From: Phalacrocorax aristotelis
Taxonomy: Eukaryota; Chordata; Aves; Suliformes; Phalacrocoracidae
Assembly: GCF_949628215.1 (NCBI RefSeq)
Contig: NC_134279.1
Location: 15,607,541-15,671,540, forward strand
Direction: 5' to 3'
Length of the DNA: 64,000 bases
The notes beneath the pieces were generated by a model. That model made no database searches and was not told where the DNA came from. It saw nothing but the letters and a program-made list of their open reading frames with translations. Position 1 is the first letter of the stretch. Every line of letters starts with the position of its first letter. Positions 13,401 through 24,328 of the stretch are shown here, piece after piece. Both the position numbers and the translations under genes were made by a program.

Positions 13401-16400
13401 CCAAGGATGCTTCAACCTTGCTGATGTTATGTACTTCTCCAAGAAGGCATGTGAGGCAGTTGCAGAAGACGAAGTCATACGACGGTTCTCCTCTGAGGAG
13501 CTGGTGTCCTGGAATCTCCTCAGCAGAACCAATACCAACTTGCATCGTGTCAGCTGGCAAATGACTATTGTGTGGGTCGTTGGGATCCTAATTCGGTATT
13601 GTCTCCTGATGCCTTTTCGGTGAGCCAGTTCTAATTTGCTGGGATCTATTTTTCATGGTACTTTTTCAAAAGACAAGAAATAACACGCTACTAACCAGTG
13701 CAGAAAGGAGAACTTGGCATGACTCTGTTTTCCAAGATGCCATCGAAACTCAAAGATCCCTAAAAGAAAATAAAAGGGGGGGGGGAAGTGCTGAAGATAT
13801 TGATTTCTCATGTTCCGTATGTTTTATTAGTAATTAGTGGCAAATCTGGCAAAACTTCATAGAAATGATCTGGAGATCTTTGTTATGTAAATAACTGTTT
13901 CAAATGAAAGGATCAGGCTCTACCTGTCTGAGACAGGGAGACTCTATGCTGAAATACTTGAACATTAGCTTTTCTTCAAATCCCAGGGAGCACAGGGCTG
14001 GATGGAAAAAGAGGCATCTACTTGGAATGTAATAAATTTTCAGACTGTTAAAATTTTATTTTAAGAAAAACCAGCCTTTACCATATTGACCAAGCAGTTG
14101 CAAATATTCATTTGCTCTTGTAAAGAGCAGGAGCTTTTAAAATTTCTTATTCCTTTGATGGGAGGACAGCATATTTAAAACATTGCTGCAGTGCATAGAG
14201 GGATTTCCTACCAGTCAGTTACATAGTGGAGCACATATACCTGTGTGTAAACTTAGATATGCAGCTTAAGAATACAACGTTTATGTAAAAATGGCTTCAA
14301 TGTCATGCTCAGCCACTAGTAACCAACAACACTTAATTTTCTTGATTATGTAGTAGTTTACTGCTTGGGGTGGAAGTATGTACTGAAATTTCTGGATAGG
14401 TTTTTAAAAATAAAATGATGGCACTGAGAAATCTCAGCTGCGTTAAAGAACACTAGCCACTACTCATCATCCTCTTTGAACACAATGGTTTATTTCCCAC
14501 ATGATAGCTTCAGGTCAGGATGTGGTGCTTTTTGGAAGGTATGCTTCAGGCAGCATGAGGTTTTGTACTCAGTGCAGGATTAATTGAGTGAAAATATGTG
14601 CTCATGTTATCCTGTTGACCTTAACTGGTTTGTATTGCTAGTTAGATGCTATTAATGGTGGAGGGAGGCATTGTGAAATGGATCAAAGGGTTAAATAAAA
14701 TATTTTCTTGCTTGCTTTTCCGGTTTTGCTTCTTAGCATTTAATTAATATTATTTTACTTTGTAGCGCCTGCTTGGCTGTTTTCAGCATCCTCTTGCTGG
14801 TCTTGGCCACTACACTAGTAGGACGGTTTCCAAATGGCAGGTAGGTGTTTGCTGAGGGCTCGTTCCATTTCTTTTTTATTTATTTAAGGCTTTGAATGTG
14901 TGTGTTGGAATATAAATCTGCTTGAGTCCAGAGGATTAATGTGGACTACTGTAGGGTGATTTTTTTTTCCCCTACTGTAAACTCAGAGCACTATGAGACA
15001 AAGTATGGCAATAGCATCTGAAAGTGGACACGCAATGTAAGCCAGATAGATACTGCTGGAAGCGTGTCTCAGAGTGGAAAATAGAGTATTCTCTACTTGA
15101 GTCAGAATGGGGCGAGTAAATAATCTGTCCTGAGCAATTCTGTTAATACAGTGAGACTGTTACATCCTGTCAGTGCAAAAAACTCAGACATAATTCACCA
15201 GCTAAATATTTTTATATTAATGTTAATGAAGGAGTCAACTGCAGTTGCTTTCAGAGAAAATCTATAAAACAAAACCCTGACTGTTATCTTCTCTGCTTTG
15301 AATCTGGAGGGTTTAGGATAGACTGCAGTAGAAGAATGAAACAAGAATATCTTTGATACCTGATAAGCTCCTCCTGCATAGCATTGTTAGTGCAATGAAT
15401 CATCTTAGTATGGTCTTTGTAATAACGGCTATTCAGAATAATTTTGAGAGTTTACAGTACGTTGTTCTATGAGTGACTACACAGAACTGGAAATGTATGT
15501 GTGGCTTCATTTCTTTTAGAGTTAAATGCTGGCTGAGCAACCAGGTTCAGATGATATGTGCCACATTAGGTGTCCGATGTCTGGGTGGTCTTGTTCATTT
15601 CCACAACAGGTGAGTGGTGCCACACTGCTCTCCTTGGTCTGCTATTGATTTCTTACAGTACTCAGTGTCTTAAGTTTCAGAGCAGGATTCTTATTCCATT
15701 ACAGAACAGACACCATGATGGTGTAATTTGAGCCAAGAATATGTTTGGGTCATCTAGACTCTGTCAAGATGCTTGTGTACCCTGCTGTGTTTTCTGTTGT
15801 GTATTGGCAGGGTATGCAAAGGTGAAGTAGTACTGTGTCCTTGGTTAAATATACACTTAGACATTTTTCTCGATGTTTGCCTTGAACATATTATACTCAT
15901 ATCGCCATTAAATGTTTAGCTGTTCTATTACCCAGTTTGTTGGGTAACTAATTCTTCATGCTCTTTCCTAAAGTTATGGTTGGTATTTCAATAAGTTTTT
16001 TTAATATCTTGCTTGCTTAGTGGTGGCGCATTATGTAATAGAGGCTGCTGAAATATTTTTTTTTTGTGCTTTGGAAAACAAGCAAAATCATGCTCTAGTG
16101 TCTTTGCTTTTAGAGTTTTAGTGTCCAAATTTTCTTTAATATATGCCTCTCTGAATGGTAATGTATGCAGCTAAAATGCCTACTCCAATGAAGTCTTGTA
16201 TTCTCAGCTAAAAGGAAACTGGTTTTGGTGAAATGCCAAAACTACTGAAATGTGAAGGGACTCTTGAAAGTATGAGGAAAGATGACTTATCTGCTGTAAT
16301 GTGCTGCCAGAAGTTTTAACATGTATCATAGTAATATTAGTATTCTAAAATGTTTTGTGTTCTTCCACTTCTATGGATCTGCAGATAAGCTGTGTGCCTG

Positions 16401-19400
16401 AAATGCTTCTGCCACTGAGAGTCTTGATTGTGGATGTATGCTTACTGGATGGGTCACTTGATGGGGCCTGTAATTACAATAAGTAATTATTTTTATGGTT
16501 ATCACTGCAGGGAAAACAGACCGCAGGAGGGAGGCATCTGTGTAGCCAACCACACATCTCCATTGGATGTTGTAATCCTGGCCAGTGATGGATGCTATTC
16601 CTTGGTATGAACAAGAAAGGCGGTAAATATTAGTAATGTTGAGATGCCTGTAGATGTGGTGTTGGGTAAGAGGATAAACTTACTGGTAGAAAGAGTGGGA
16701 TTTGATAGCATTCAAACTTGCATTCAGGACTGCAAAATAATAGACACAGGCAGGTGTGTGCACGCTTTTGACCAAAGAGGATTAGTATAATTTGTGAATG
16801 AGCTTAGAAACTGACGCATCCCTGTTCAGAATTTTATCATTTAAGTACGTCTGTGTTTGCGTAGTAACCAGGTTTTTTTGGGCTTGCAGGTTGGCCAGGC
16901 ACATGGAGGGCTTCTGGGACTTATTCAAAAATCTTGCATGCAAACCACTCAGCATGTTTTGTTTGAACGCTCGGAAATGAAAGACCGTCAGCTGGTGAGG
17001 AAAAAGTAAGGTAGTGAGGTGTTTGCTTAATTGTCCCATCAGGTCTAGTAATTGTGAGGTCCAAGCATGAACTGAGACACTTCTTACCCTGCATCTCTCT
17101 TTGGTGGGCAGCTGTAGGTTGTCCTCAGTGTAAGGTTGGGAACTGCTCCATCAATGAAGGTGCAGGGTGTAGTAATCATCTACTGAACTTCTCATCATTT
17201 GCCCTGTAACCTCTGGGAATTTCCATGTTGCCACAATTGCCCTGCCTGCCACAGGCAGGAGCCTGTTAATTCAGTTTCGATGCCAATGATTCGGGCTGTC
17301 AAGACAGAAATGGGAATTCTGTCAGCACATCTGCTTCCCAGATCATGCCTTGCCCTGGTACATTTTTCATCAGCTCTGAGAATAGAAGGTGGCTAAATCT
17401 GCTGTGAGAACAGGATGAAGGGAGGCCGACTGTAGCAAAACAATTTAAAAAATAACAAAAAAAGGCCAAGGTACCACCTAGCTGCTAGAAGCTGGAAAAG
17501 CATCCTGGAGAATTGTAATATGTTTGCTTAATGCCTATACTGATCTCCAGGCCTGCAGTATTGAATCCTGGCAGAGACAGCATGTTGGACTTTAAGGACA
17601 CAAACAGGATTGACTATATTATATATAGTCAATATTCTCAAGTTCTGTATTCGGAAGTGTTTACAGAGCTCGTTCTTAGTCATCCTAAATCTTTATGAAA
17701 ATGGATGCAATGCTGCTAACATTAAGTAAGTGTCTATGACAGTTTGTCCTTAGAAAAATGGAGAAGCCTCCCCGCCCCCCGGATAAGTCTCTCTGTTTTT
17801 TGGTAACTGATGTTTTGGTTTTGTTCTTTAATGCTGACTGGAGAGGAACTGCATGCTCTTGAGTCATAGGAAAGGCAGGTGTTTCAGAAAACAACAGATT
17901 TTGTGTGTTAGTAATCTGCTTAGCAGCAATACGTTTAAGTGGTGCAGCAAATGTAGTAAAATAGTGGCCTACTTAACTAGGTGTGGAGAATCATTAGAGA
18001 GAGATATATAAAAAACTGATCTTATAAACCTAGAAGGAATGAAAAATTTTAAATATGGAATATACTTCAGTCAAAAGAAAAGTTCAACTGTTTTCATAGC
18101 TGGAATCCGTCAAAGATAAAGTCAAAGTTTTATATGCATCAACTACCACTGTTCTCTGGCTTCCTGTGAATTGGGTTAACATGGTGAAAGAAAATGGCAT
18201 ACAGTTTTGTAGAAAACCTACTTTTGCCATTAGCAAAAGAGAATGTCTGAGATGAAGGCCTGAAACTCCCAGCTGAGGCTACTGACTGGCAAAGAGCAGA
18301 ACTAGCACACATCAGTTGAGGCTACTGACTGGCAAAGGGCTTTTCTTGTCCTATGTAAGAGGCAACAGATGTTTAGATTCCTGGCAAAATAAAAAAATGA
18401 AGTATACACTGTAATTTTATTTTCTCTCCACAGAATTAGAGAACACACTGCAGATAAGGCCAAATTACCCATTTTAATTTTCCCGGAAGGTAGGAAACAA
18501 CTATATTGATTTTATTATTGCTCTTCTCACTTGCCACTGAATGCAGTTTGTTATACCCAGTCTTTACAAGTGAGGTGTTTGTTTTCAGTCTGTAGAATTA
18601 ATTTGCTCTTGTGAGATATTGAAAGTCAGATTCTAGTATTTTACAACAGTTTTATGACAGTCTAATTTCTTTATAGCATAAGGGAAGAGAGAACAGGTTC
18701 TGGGATTATGTTTCAGAACTAAAGCTTTCTTCTTTAGCAACTTAAGTCTTCTTAAGACAGTTTAGGATTAATTAGCTGATACTTTTCTTAAGGTGGATTA
18801 AACTTTTCATCTGTATTAATTCTGGCCAGGTACCTGCACAAACAACACATCAGTAATGATGTTTAAAAAGGGAAGCTTTGAGGTAGGAGGGACCATCTAT
18901 CCAGTCGCAATCAAGGTAATATATCTGCAGTTTTCCAAATTCTAAGGATTATTTGCATTATTTTCATGTGTAAACCTTAAAAAGGGGTTTGCTCTGTGTG
19001 AACAGGTAGTGAATAAGCCCTGAGAAAATGGAATCCTTTAATGATGTGCAATGTCTTGTAGTTCAGTGCAGTATGGGAAATGTTTCACTGAATATCTTGA
19101 CAACTGGTTAGGAGCCACCTGAAAAGCACAGTTGCAATTGCTGTGATGCATGTCCAGTTCTGCCTGTTCTTTCTGTCTTGGGGTTCCTGGCTCTTGTTGT
19201 GCTCTGAGTATAAAGGCACTTTAGCCAAGTCACATTAGCTCTAGGTACGTTAGTTACTTTTTTTTTTCCTGGAACTATAATGTTGCCTAATCTTATGGAA
19301 ATCGTTAAAATGGGTGTGAGCATTTTCAAGGAAACCTTTATAGTCAGCATATCTGTAGATGACAAGTCTTTACATTTTGAGTAGAACTATATTGTTATAG

Positions 19401-21489
19401 TTGAGATGTATTTCAATGGTGTCTGTCACAGTTTGGGGTCCTGCATTGCTTGTAAAGTTTTAACTGTTACAAACTTGTAATAAATGTTGAAATGTGGAAC
19501 TTTACTCTGAATTTGCTGCTTTTAGGAGGTATGATTAGATTTGCCCCTGATTTAACAAGTTGAACTGTATACACTTCCAGTATGACCCCCAATTTGGAGA
19601 TGTGTTCTGGAACAGCACAAAGTATTCGATGATGACCTATATTTTTAATGTGATGACCAGCTGGGCTATTGTCTGTAATGTGTGGTACCTGCCACCAATG
19701 GTCAAAGAGGTACTTTTGCTTTTGCATGTTTTGAAAATGCTCATAAAATGTTGTCTGGGAGGAATTCTGCATTACTATGCATATTGTGTTGGCATTATGT
19801 TTGCAAATCTTTGATAACTAAATGGACAAATGGCAGAAGGCAACACTGTAGTCTCTAAAAAGAAGTGTGCGTAGATTTATGTAGGTTAGTTATCTTCACG
19901 TGAAAACTACTCCTGCAGATAGTCAGACATTTCTGCACCATGCTCCCTATTGCTCCCGAACAGCTTCTTTACCCGAGTACAGCTGCCTTGGTTTCCCCCA
20001 GAGACTAGAAGAGATGTTAAAATATGATTTTTATGCTGCAGGAGTCCTGCCCGTCAGCCTGACACAGACCTCCATTTTTTTACTCCAGAAGTAATACAGA
20101 AATTCAGGCTTTGTTGTCACTCCATACTGGGGTGCTTCTGCCTTCTGTGTCCCATGTCCCCCTGTCCCCTGCATCTACACAGCTTCCCCCTACCTCCTTG
20201 TTCTCAACCCTGCAGGATATCTAGCTAATCCTTTGCCCAGCAGCTTTACCCCACAACTTGGCACAGCCTCTTGTCTCACTGCCCCTGGATACTGACCTGA
20301 TGCAAAAAAGTGGATTAAACCTTTACTCCAGCAATGCTCGTTTGGTATAGTCTACCCCAGTCTGGCAGGGAAGCTGCTGTAGTGTACATATCTTCATTCC
20401 TCTACAGTTCAGGCAGACAGACTCCTGTGAACTTGCAATAATTTGCTGATCCTGAATGCACTGGACCCCAACTCTGTTTAAGGCACCCCATCTCCTCCAA
20501 GATCCTGGCGGTGTGTTCCCAGCTTCAGACTGGCACTGAAGTACTGGGAGCAGGTGCATCCCCTGCTCTGGTCAGGCCTGTGACCTCACACTATGTGTTG
20601 TTTGAGATTGTCCCAGAAACCACAGAGCCTCCCACTTAGTTCTTTTCAGCACCGAATGGTGGCAAACCAGGCAGTGTTCCCAGGACCAGCTGGAACTGCC
20701 CTGCAGGTCACATTTGGCTCATGGGCCTGGTATAAACCCAAATGCCTGCTGTCTGACAAGAACTATCTCTTTAAGTGGGACATAGAGAAAATGTTTTAAG
20801 TTGCAAAGCAAATAATTAATATATTTTTCAGGAAGAAGAAGACTCTGTTCACTTTGCCAACAGAGTCAAGGCTGTCATTGCTGCTCGGGCAGGAATGTCT
20901 GTACTTCCTTGGTAAGAAGCAATGCCTTTGAGGTTGGGTTTAAAGCATATTTAGGTGTTCTGTATTCTGAAAAGCTAGCCTGGAATCATTTAAAACTTCT
21001 TCCAGATTTGCTTTGCTTGGGCTGTATTCCATCACCCTTACTGACTCTGAGTCAGAAAATATTACTTTATTCCTTGAACAATTCCACTAGAACAAATAGA
21101 CTAGTATAAAAAGGGAAATGGAGCTGATAGGTAGATCTAACCAGCAGGTAGTATTTGGTAAAAATAAATTATTTGCATGTCAAATGCTTGATTAAATGAA
21201 AGGCATTGTATGTGTTGTGTGGTAAGTCTTGGCAGTATGGATCATTTAGCATTGTATTGCAAAAGCCAACATTTAGGGTGAAAACTGCTTTGACTATATA
21301 GTCTAAATATTGTAATGTTTTTCTGCCTTGACCCTAAAGTGAGATCAAGGCAGTTTCTTTTCTGTATCTTTTAGGGATGGGGGACTGAAAAGGAAAAAGG
21401 TCAAAGAGTCTTTCAAGGAAGAGCAACAGAAAAAATATTGCCAGATAGTGATAGAAAATGGATCTGTGGGAAACAGAAATGTTTGCTAA
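4254..21489 (+). CDS. GPAT3-like glycerol-3-phosphate acyltransferase, upstream tandem paralog (12 coding exons, 446 aa)
   Basis: Predicted ER-membrane sn-1 acyltransferase that would transfer acyl-CoA to glycerol-3-phosphate. Spliced coding exons: 4254-4409, 11557-11629, 13349-13619, 14766-14840, 15520-15609, 16511-16604, 16890-17005, 18434-18489, 18830-18915, 19581-19709, 20832-20911, 21375-21489. All introns are GT-AG, phases join without stops, and the product is 446 residues (human GPAT3 is of similar length). Order: N-terminal hydrophobic segment (about 15-33), a second hydrophobic region (about 148-187), HX4D motif NHTSPLD (H236, D241), motif II region GLIQK (K267), FPEGT (308-312), and IYPVAI (333-338). 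Exon 1 (PSIFRVSLGIS) and exon 3 (IIQREETSME) resemble GPAT3 more than GPAT4. Exon lengths match the downstream GPAT3 exactly from exon 2 to exon 11. Oddities: Lys at the motif II Arg, a diverged 269-277 segment, and no CpG island at its 5' end. No disabling mutation was seen. Substrate and activity are inferred. Confidence 0.93.
5928..5951. repeat. 24-bp perfect palindrome
   Basis: ATGTGATCAGAT is followed immediately by its exact reverse complement, with no spacer. It contains two TGATCA cores. No matching terminal repeat pair or known element was recognised around it. Confidence 0.9.
7294..7339. repeat. A/T-rich direct repeat with internal dyads
   Basis: TATTACTATAGTATA occurs at 7294-7308 and again at 7325-7339 (31-nt period), separated by TATTATATAATAAT-like sequence. 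Each copy contains the palindrome TACTATAGTA. Probably simple-sequence evolution. Confidence 0.7.
9060..9600 (-). mobile_element. Ancient CR1/L3-type LINE fragment, antisense
   Basis: The plus strand resembles the reverse complement of an old amniote CR1/L3 3' region. Signs are CTGCTGGGTCAGTCCAGAG near 9091, GAACTCCACAACTT near 9350, CTAGTTCTTGTATTA-like sequence near 9435, and a GACTTCTGTCAT...CTCTTTTCCAAGCT block near 9510-9555. No open frame survives. The identification is from remembered family consensus and was not searched. Confidence 0.65.
11557..11629 (+). CDS. GPAT3-like paralog, coding exon 2
   Basis: Encodes WANLHIEEGVKK and the following short variable linker (residues 53-77). 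Same 73-nt length and phase as the downstream exon [12 protein letters not shown]. The linker after GVKK is the least conserved part of the pair. Confidence 0.92.
11630..13348 (+). other. Intron 2 of the GPAT3-like gene
   Basis: 1.7-kb intron with a C/A-only low-complexity block (12488-12608). No coding signal was found apart from flanking exons. Confidence 0.75.
12488..12608. repeat. C/A-rich low-complexity block
   Basis: About 120 nt of runs of C and A with only scattered G and T, starting with a ten-C run. Similar blocks occur at 24224-24328, and on the other strand near 7215-7285. Simple low-complexity DNA. Confidence 0.85.
13349..13619 (+). CDS. GPAT3-like paralog, coding exon 3
   Basis: Encodes residues 77-167. 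Contains the family block [16 protein letters not shown] and the start of the second hydrophobic region (WVVGILIRYCLLMPF). 271 nt, identical to the downstream copy. Acceptor TGCAG, donor GTGAGC. Confidence 0.94.
14766..14840 (+). CDS. GPAT3-like paralog, coding exon 4
   Basis: Encodes residues 167-192, a hydrophobic stretch ending in TTLVGRFPNG, matching [10 protein letters not shown] downstream. Donor GTAGGT is the same as in the paralog. Confidence 0.9.
15520..15609 (+). CDS. GPAT3-like paralog, coding exon 5
   Basis: Encodes residues 192-222, ending LVHFHN before a split Arg codon. It corresponds to the downstream TIHYHN segment just before the acyltransferase core. This exon is markedly more diverged than exons 6 and 8-10. 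Confidence 0.9.
16511..16604 (+). CDS. GPAT3-like paralog, coding exon 6 (HX4D motif I)
   Basis: Encodes residues 222-253 with [13 protein letters not shown]. His236 and Asp241 form the HX4D acyltransferase motif. The only motif change from GPAT3 is Ile to Leu before the Asp. Donor GTATGA is shared with the paralog. Confidence 0.95.
16890..17005 (+). CDS. GPAT3-like paralog, coding exon 7 (motif II region)
   Basis: Encodes residues 254-292. Begins VGQAHGGLLGLIQK, where the downstream gene has [14 protein letters not shown]. The motif II Arg is Lys here (codon 16929-16931). It continues SCMQTTQHVLFERSE where the paralog has [15 protein letters not shown]. Confidence 0.93.
17609..17633. repeat. 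Inverted repeat, 11-bp arms, 3-nt loop
   Basis: ATTGACTATAT at 17609-17619 and its exact reverse complement at 17623-17633, separated by TAT. The loop is short and the composition AT-rich. Confidence 0.9.
18270..18340. repeat. Short tandem duplication, 43-nt period
   Basis: CAGCTGAGGCTACTGACTGG (18270) recurs as CAGTTGAGGCTACTGACTGG (18313), each followed by CAAAG. A local two-copy duplication. Confidence 0.85.
18434..18489 (+). CDS. GPAT3-like paralog, coding exon 8 (motif III start)
   Basis: Encodes [18 protein letters not shown] and the first base of the following Gly. With exon 9 it forms FPEGT, motif III of glycerolipid acyltransferases. Confidence 0.94.
18490..19580 (+). other. Introns 8-9 of the GPAT3-like gene
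   Basis: Two short AT-rich introns (18490-18829 and 18916-19580) around exon 9. Nothing else was recognised. Confidence 0.7.
18830..18915 (+). CDS. GPAT3-like paralog, coding exon 9 (motifs III-IV)
   Basis: Encodes [17 protein letters not shown] and [10 protein letters not shown]. With the split Gly, 27 of 29 residues equal the downstream exon, making it the most conserved exon of the pair. Confidence 0.95.
19581..19709 (+). CDS. GPAT3-like paralog, coding exon 10
   Basis: Encodes YDPQFGDVFWNS, then [16 protein letters not shown] (residues 340-382). 30 of 43 residues equal the downstream exon. Donor is GTACTT. Confidence 0.94.
19710..20831 (+). other. Intron 10 of the GPAT3-like gene, with a C-rich segment
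   Basis: Intron of 1.1 kb; the paralogous intron (59521-60000) is only 480 nt. The middle (about 19920-20780) is C-rich, unlike neighbouring introns. It may be an inserted element, but no terminal repeats or family match were recognised. Confidence 0.5.
20832..20911 (+). CDS. GPAT3-like paralog, coding exon 11
   Basis: Encodes EEEDSVHFANRVKAVIAAR and a short linker to a split Trp (residues 383-409). It corresponds to [17 protein letters not shown] downstream. Acceptor has a clear T-rich tract. Confidence 0.92.
20912..21374 (+). other. Intron 11 of the GPAT3-like gene
   Basis: 463-nt AT-rich intron with normal ends. Nothing else was recognised. Confidence 0.75.
21375..21489 (+). CDS. GPAT3-like paralog, coding exon 12 and stop
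   Basis: Encodes DGGLKRKKVKESFKEEQQKK and ends ENGSVGNRNVC, then TAA at 21487-21489. The basic, Lys-rich C-terminus is typical of GPAT3/GPAT4. The last residues differ completely from the paralog. Confidence 0.93.
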
Positions 21490-22231
21490 ATGGTATGTAT
21501 TTTATCTCATTTTTCAATTACTTATCTCCACCAGAAAATTGACTATTTTTTATATTAAAACTGACATATTTTCCTTCTGTCCCTGTAAGATATTTTGCAT
21601 ATGACACAGCAGGGAAACCATAAAGATGTAATATTTTGTATTAAATAAGAATATAATTTTATAATTAGGAAGATTTACAATATACTAGTAAAATTCTCTG
21701 ATGCTGGTGAGAAGAATCTGCAATGATATTACTTAGGTTCATTAAAACATAATTTTTAAAATATTTTGTTACCCTGAAGACTTAAATTGGTAACTTCTTA
21801 ACTTGTAATAGAACACTTCTGTACTCCTAGCCTTTATCAATGATTTGGACTAGCAGTTTTCCTGTAAGCTGCAGTCACTATGTTGCTGTAGAGGTAGATC
21901 TCCTGATGTCAGAAGATATTAAATGGTTCACCAAAATATGTTTTCTGAATTGCAAGTTGGAAAGGAAGTGTTGGATGTCAGAGGGAAAGAGGTAGTCGCT
22001 GACTTCCCCTTCATGTCACGAGGCAGCATAGGAAGTTTTCCAGGGTCTCACTGACAAAGAGCAGAACATTGTCCAGGGCAGAACCTCTGTGATGCCTGGG
22101 TGTGTGACGCTGGGGTAAATTAGTCACAGCCAAGGACAATGTAATAGAAAAATCTATCGTATTTTAAAATTATATTGTGTCTTCTGATTTTGCTGTGCCC
22201 ATTTCTGTGTCTTTTTGTACGCATTACACAA

Positions 22232-22237
22232 ATTAAA
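22232..22237 (+). terminator. Candidate polyadenylation signal ATTAAA, GPAT3-like paralog
   Basis: ATTAAA lies 743 nt after the stop, followed within 30-50 nt by T/GT-rich sequence. A second candidate, AATAAA, is at 22359-22364. Either would give a 3' UTR of about 0.8-0.9 kb. Choice is inference. Confidence 0.4.
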
Positions 22238-24223
22238 GAGAACCTATGATGTGACCTCTGTTATCCTCTGTTGTAATTATTTCTGGATAGCCACCTGCTT
22301 GTGTTACTGCTTGATGTGAAGGCTACCAATTAGGTCTCTGACAAGTCCACCTTCCAGAAATAAATATAGCAAGTGCACTTAAGGATTCTGAGATGGAAAT
22401 ATTTCCCTCACTTATAGTATTTCTTTGTATAAAATATTTGCTCTATTGTTATGTAGTTCCCACATGGAAGAATTTAGTTTCTTTACCAGAACTTCACTAA
22501 TGAAGCATACATGAATAGGTGTTATTTTGCCCAACCTGCTTTAAGACAGATGAGTTGGTAAGGACTGTTAATAACATTTACATGACAACAGCCCATTGAC
22601 TGAGGTCTCAGCAGAGATGGAGGACCTGTCCTGATGAGCACAGATATAACACTGCTCACCCCTGGAGACTCTAGAAAAACTAATATTCAGGAGAGGGGCT
22701 AAGAGAGGTGTTAACTGCCCTGAGGCTGCATGGCACACTCTTATCTCTCCAGACCTGGTGTATCATCCCTGGGTTTAATTGTTACAGGTAGGTGAATTCT
22801 CTTGGTGGATCGGTCAGTCCAAATTTGGGTGTCATAGGTAAGCAGTAGGAGAAACCACCCCTTTAAAAAGCTATGAGCCACCCAGGTAGGGATAGTGCTG
22901 TGCAGTATGCCTACAGAGGAAAATTGCTTCAGACTCCCCTATTGTGAAAGAGGTCTGCTTGCTCCTGACTTAAATGAGCTGTGCTTCCATGTCTGTTGAA
23001 GCTGTTGATTTAGAAGTATGAAAATCTGAAGAAATGTCAAAGACTATCCTGATAACTGTTAAATCTCTTCAGTGGGCCAGAGTTTAAAATTGGGCGTTCT
23101 TCCTTCTTGTGACTGATGTCTGAGAGTTAACAGAGACTACGGTTGTATGCGAGGGGTTAAGACAAGTGTTGGGAGGATCCTTCCCACACTAGTGTGCCTT
23201 CTTCCTCCTCAGAAGTAAAAAGGGAGACAGAACAGGCAAAAATAGGGGCCAGAGACAGGAAAAGATGGGGAGATAATTTCTGTTCCAACAGTAGTTCTTT
23301 TTCTCACTTGGGCTCTGCTTCTTAAGACATTAGGACATGATGTGCATTTTTCCTGCCCTGCAACGCTTCCCCAGCTCACCAAGAGAAGAGCCTTTGAGTG
23401 CATGATCCTCATTATGGTTATAACCCCAAGTCTTGTGAAAGTATAGCTAAGACCTCTGAATGTAGGAGTATTACATGCCACCTGTTGAGCTGTGTGAGGA
23501 GTGGTGGGGTTGCCAAATTTTCTCTGCTATTTTTTGGCTGTCTTGACAAAATAAGCTAAAACTCTGTGAAGTAGATACTTACATATAGAATAGGGAAATT
23601 TAAAGCAAACAATGAACCCAAGAACCTGTAAATGACAAGAGGGAGGTATGCTTTCTTAGCTGCTGGTAAAATGCCAACCTGACTTGAAATAGAGACTACT
23701 TTGTCTTGCCCTGCTTTAAAGAAATGTTTCTGGTTTTTTTGGTGGTGCTTTCTTTACCTACCTTCCACCTCCCCCTTTCCATTCTCTTGATATTCTGTAT
23801 TTCATCTGCGTTTATCAGCAGTGGCCTTGGCAATTGCTTTTAACTGAAATTGTATACTGCCCTTGGAGTACTGAGGTTGTGGAAGAATGTATTGTTTTCC
23901 AAAAGGACGCCACAGATAAGTGCGTCTTCCTCCTCCAGCAGGAGGGCATGGTAACAGTAAAAAGAACACATTCTCGTGATAACACGTGAGTGGGAAGCTG
24001 GTAAATGGCAGCTTAGTTTTCCACAATCAAAGAACTCACACTTCTGTTACTCCTCCTCTTTGCTTATCATCCGCTAGTCTTGCAAGAACCAGGCTTCTAA
24101 ACTGCTTGAGTTCCTTTTTTACTCCATACCTTTGCAGGATCAAAGGTAGGGCAGTCTCATGCTAATTTGTGCCAAGTGATAGGCTTAGGTGGAAGAGAAT
24201 GAACATTTCAGTGGATCAGGTGC

Positions 24224-24328
24224 TCAAAAAAAAAAAATCCAAACAAAAAACCCACAAAAACCACCAACCTAACAATTCTCCCCAAAACCCAACCAAACAA
24301 AAAACTCCAAAAGCCCAAACATTTTAAA
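24224..24328. repeat. A/C-rich low-complexity block
   Basis: A poly-A run followed by about 90 nt made almost entirely of A and C, with few T and no G before the end. Same character as 12488-12608. Confidence 0.8.

Larger units (their letters stand above)
13620..16510 (+). other. Introns 3-5 of the GPAT3-like gene
   Basis: Three AT-rich introns (13620-14765, 14841-15519, 15610-16510), interrupted by exons 4 and 5. A ten-G run lies near 13776. No repeat family or extra exon was recognised. Confidence 0.7.
17006..18433 (+). other. Intron 7 of the GPAT3-like gene
   Basis: 1.4-kb intron containing an 11-bp-arm inverted repeat (17609-17633) and a short direct repeat (18270-18297 and 18313-18340). 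Nothing else was recognised. Confidence 0.7.

Noticed and set aside
4254-21489. Upstream gene as GPAT4 or as a pseudogene
   Set aside because: N-terminal and exon 3 sequence is GPAT3-like and lacks the extra GPAT4 residues before the FELSD-type block. All exons are open with canonical splice sites, so there is no sign of a pseudogene.
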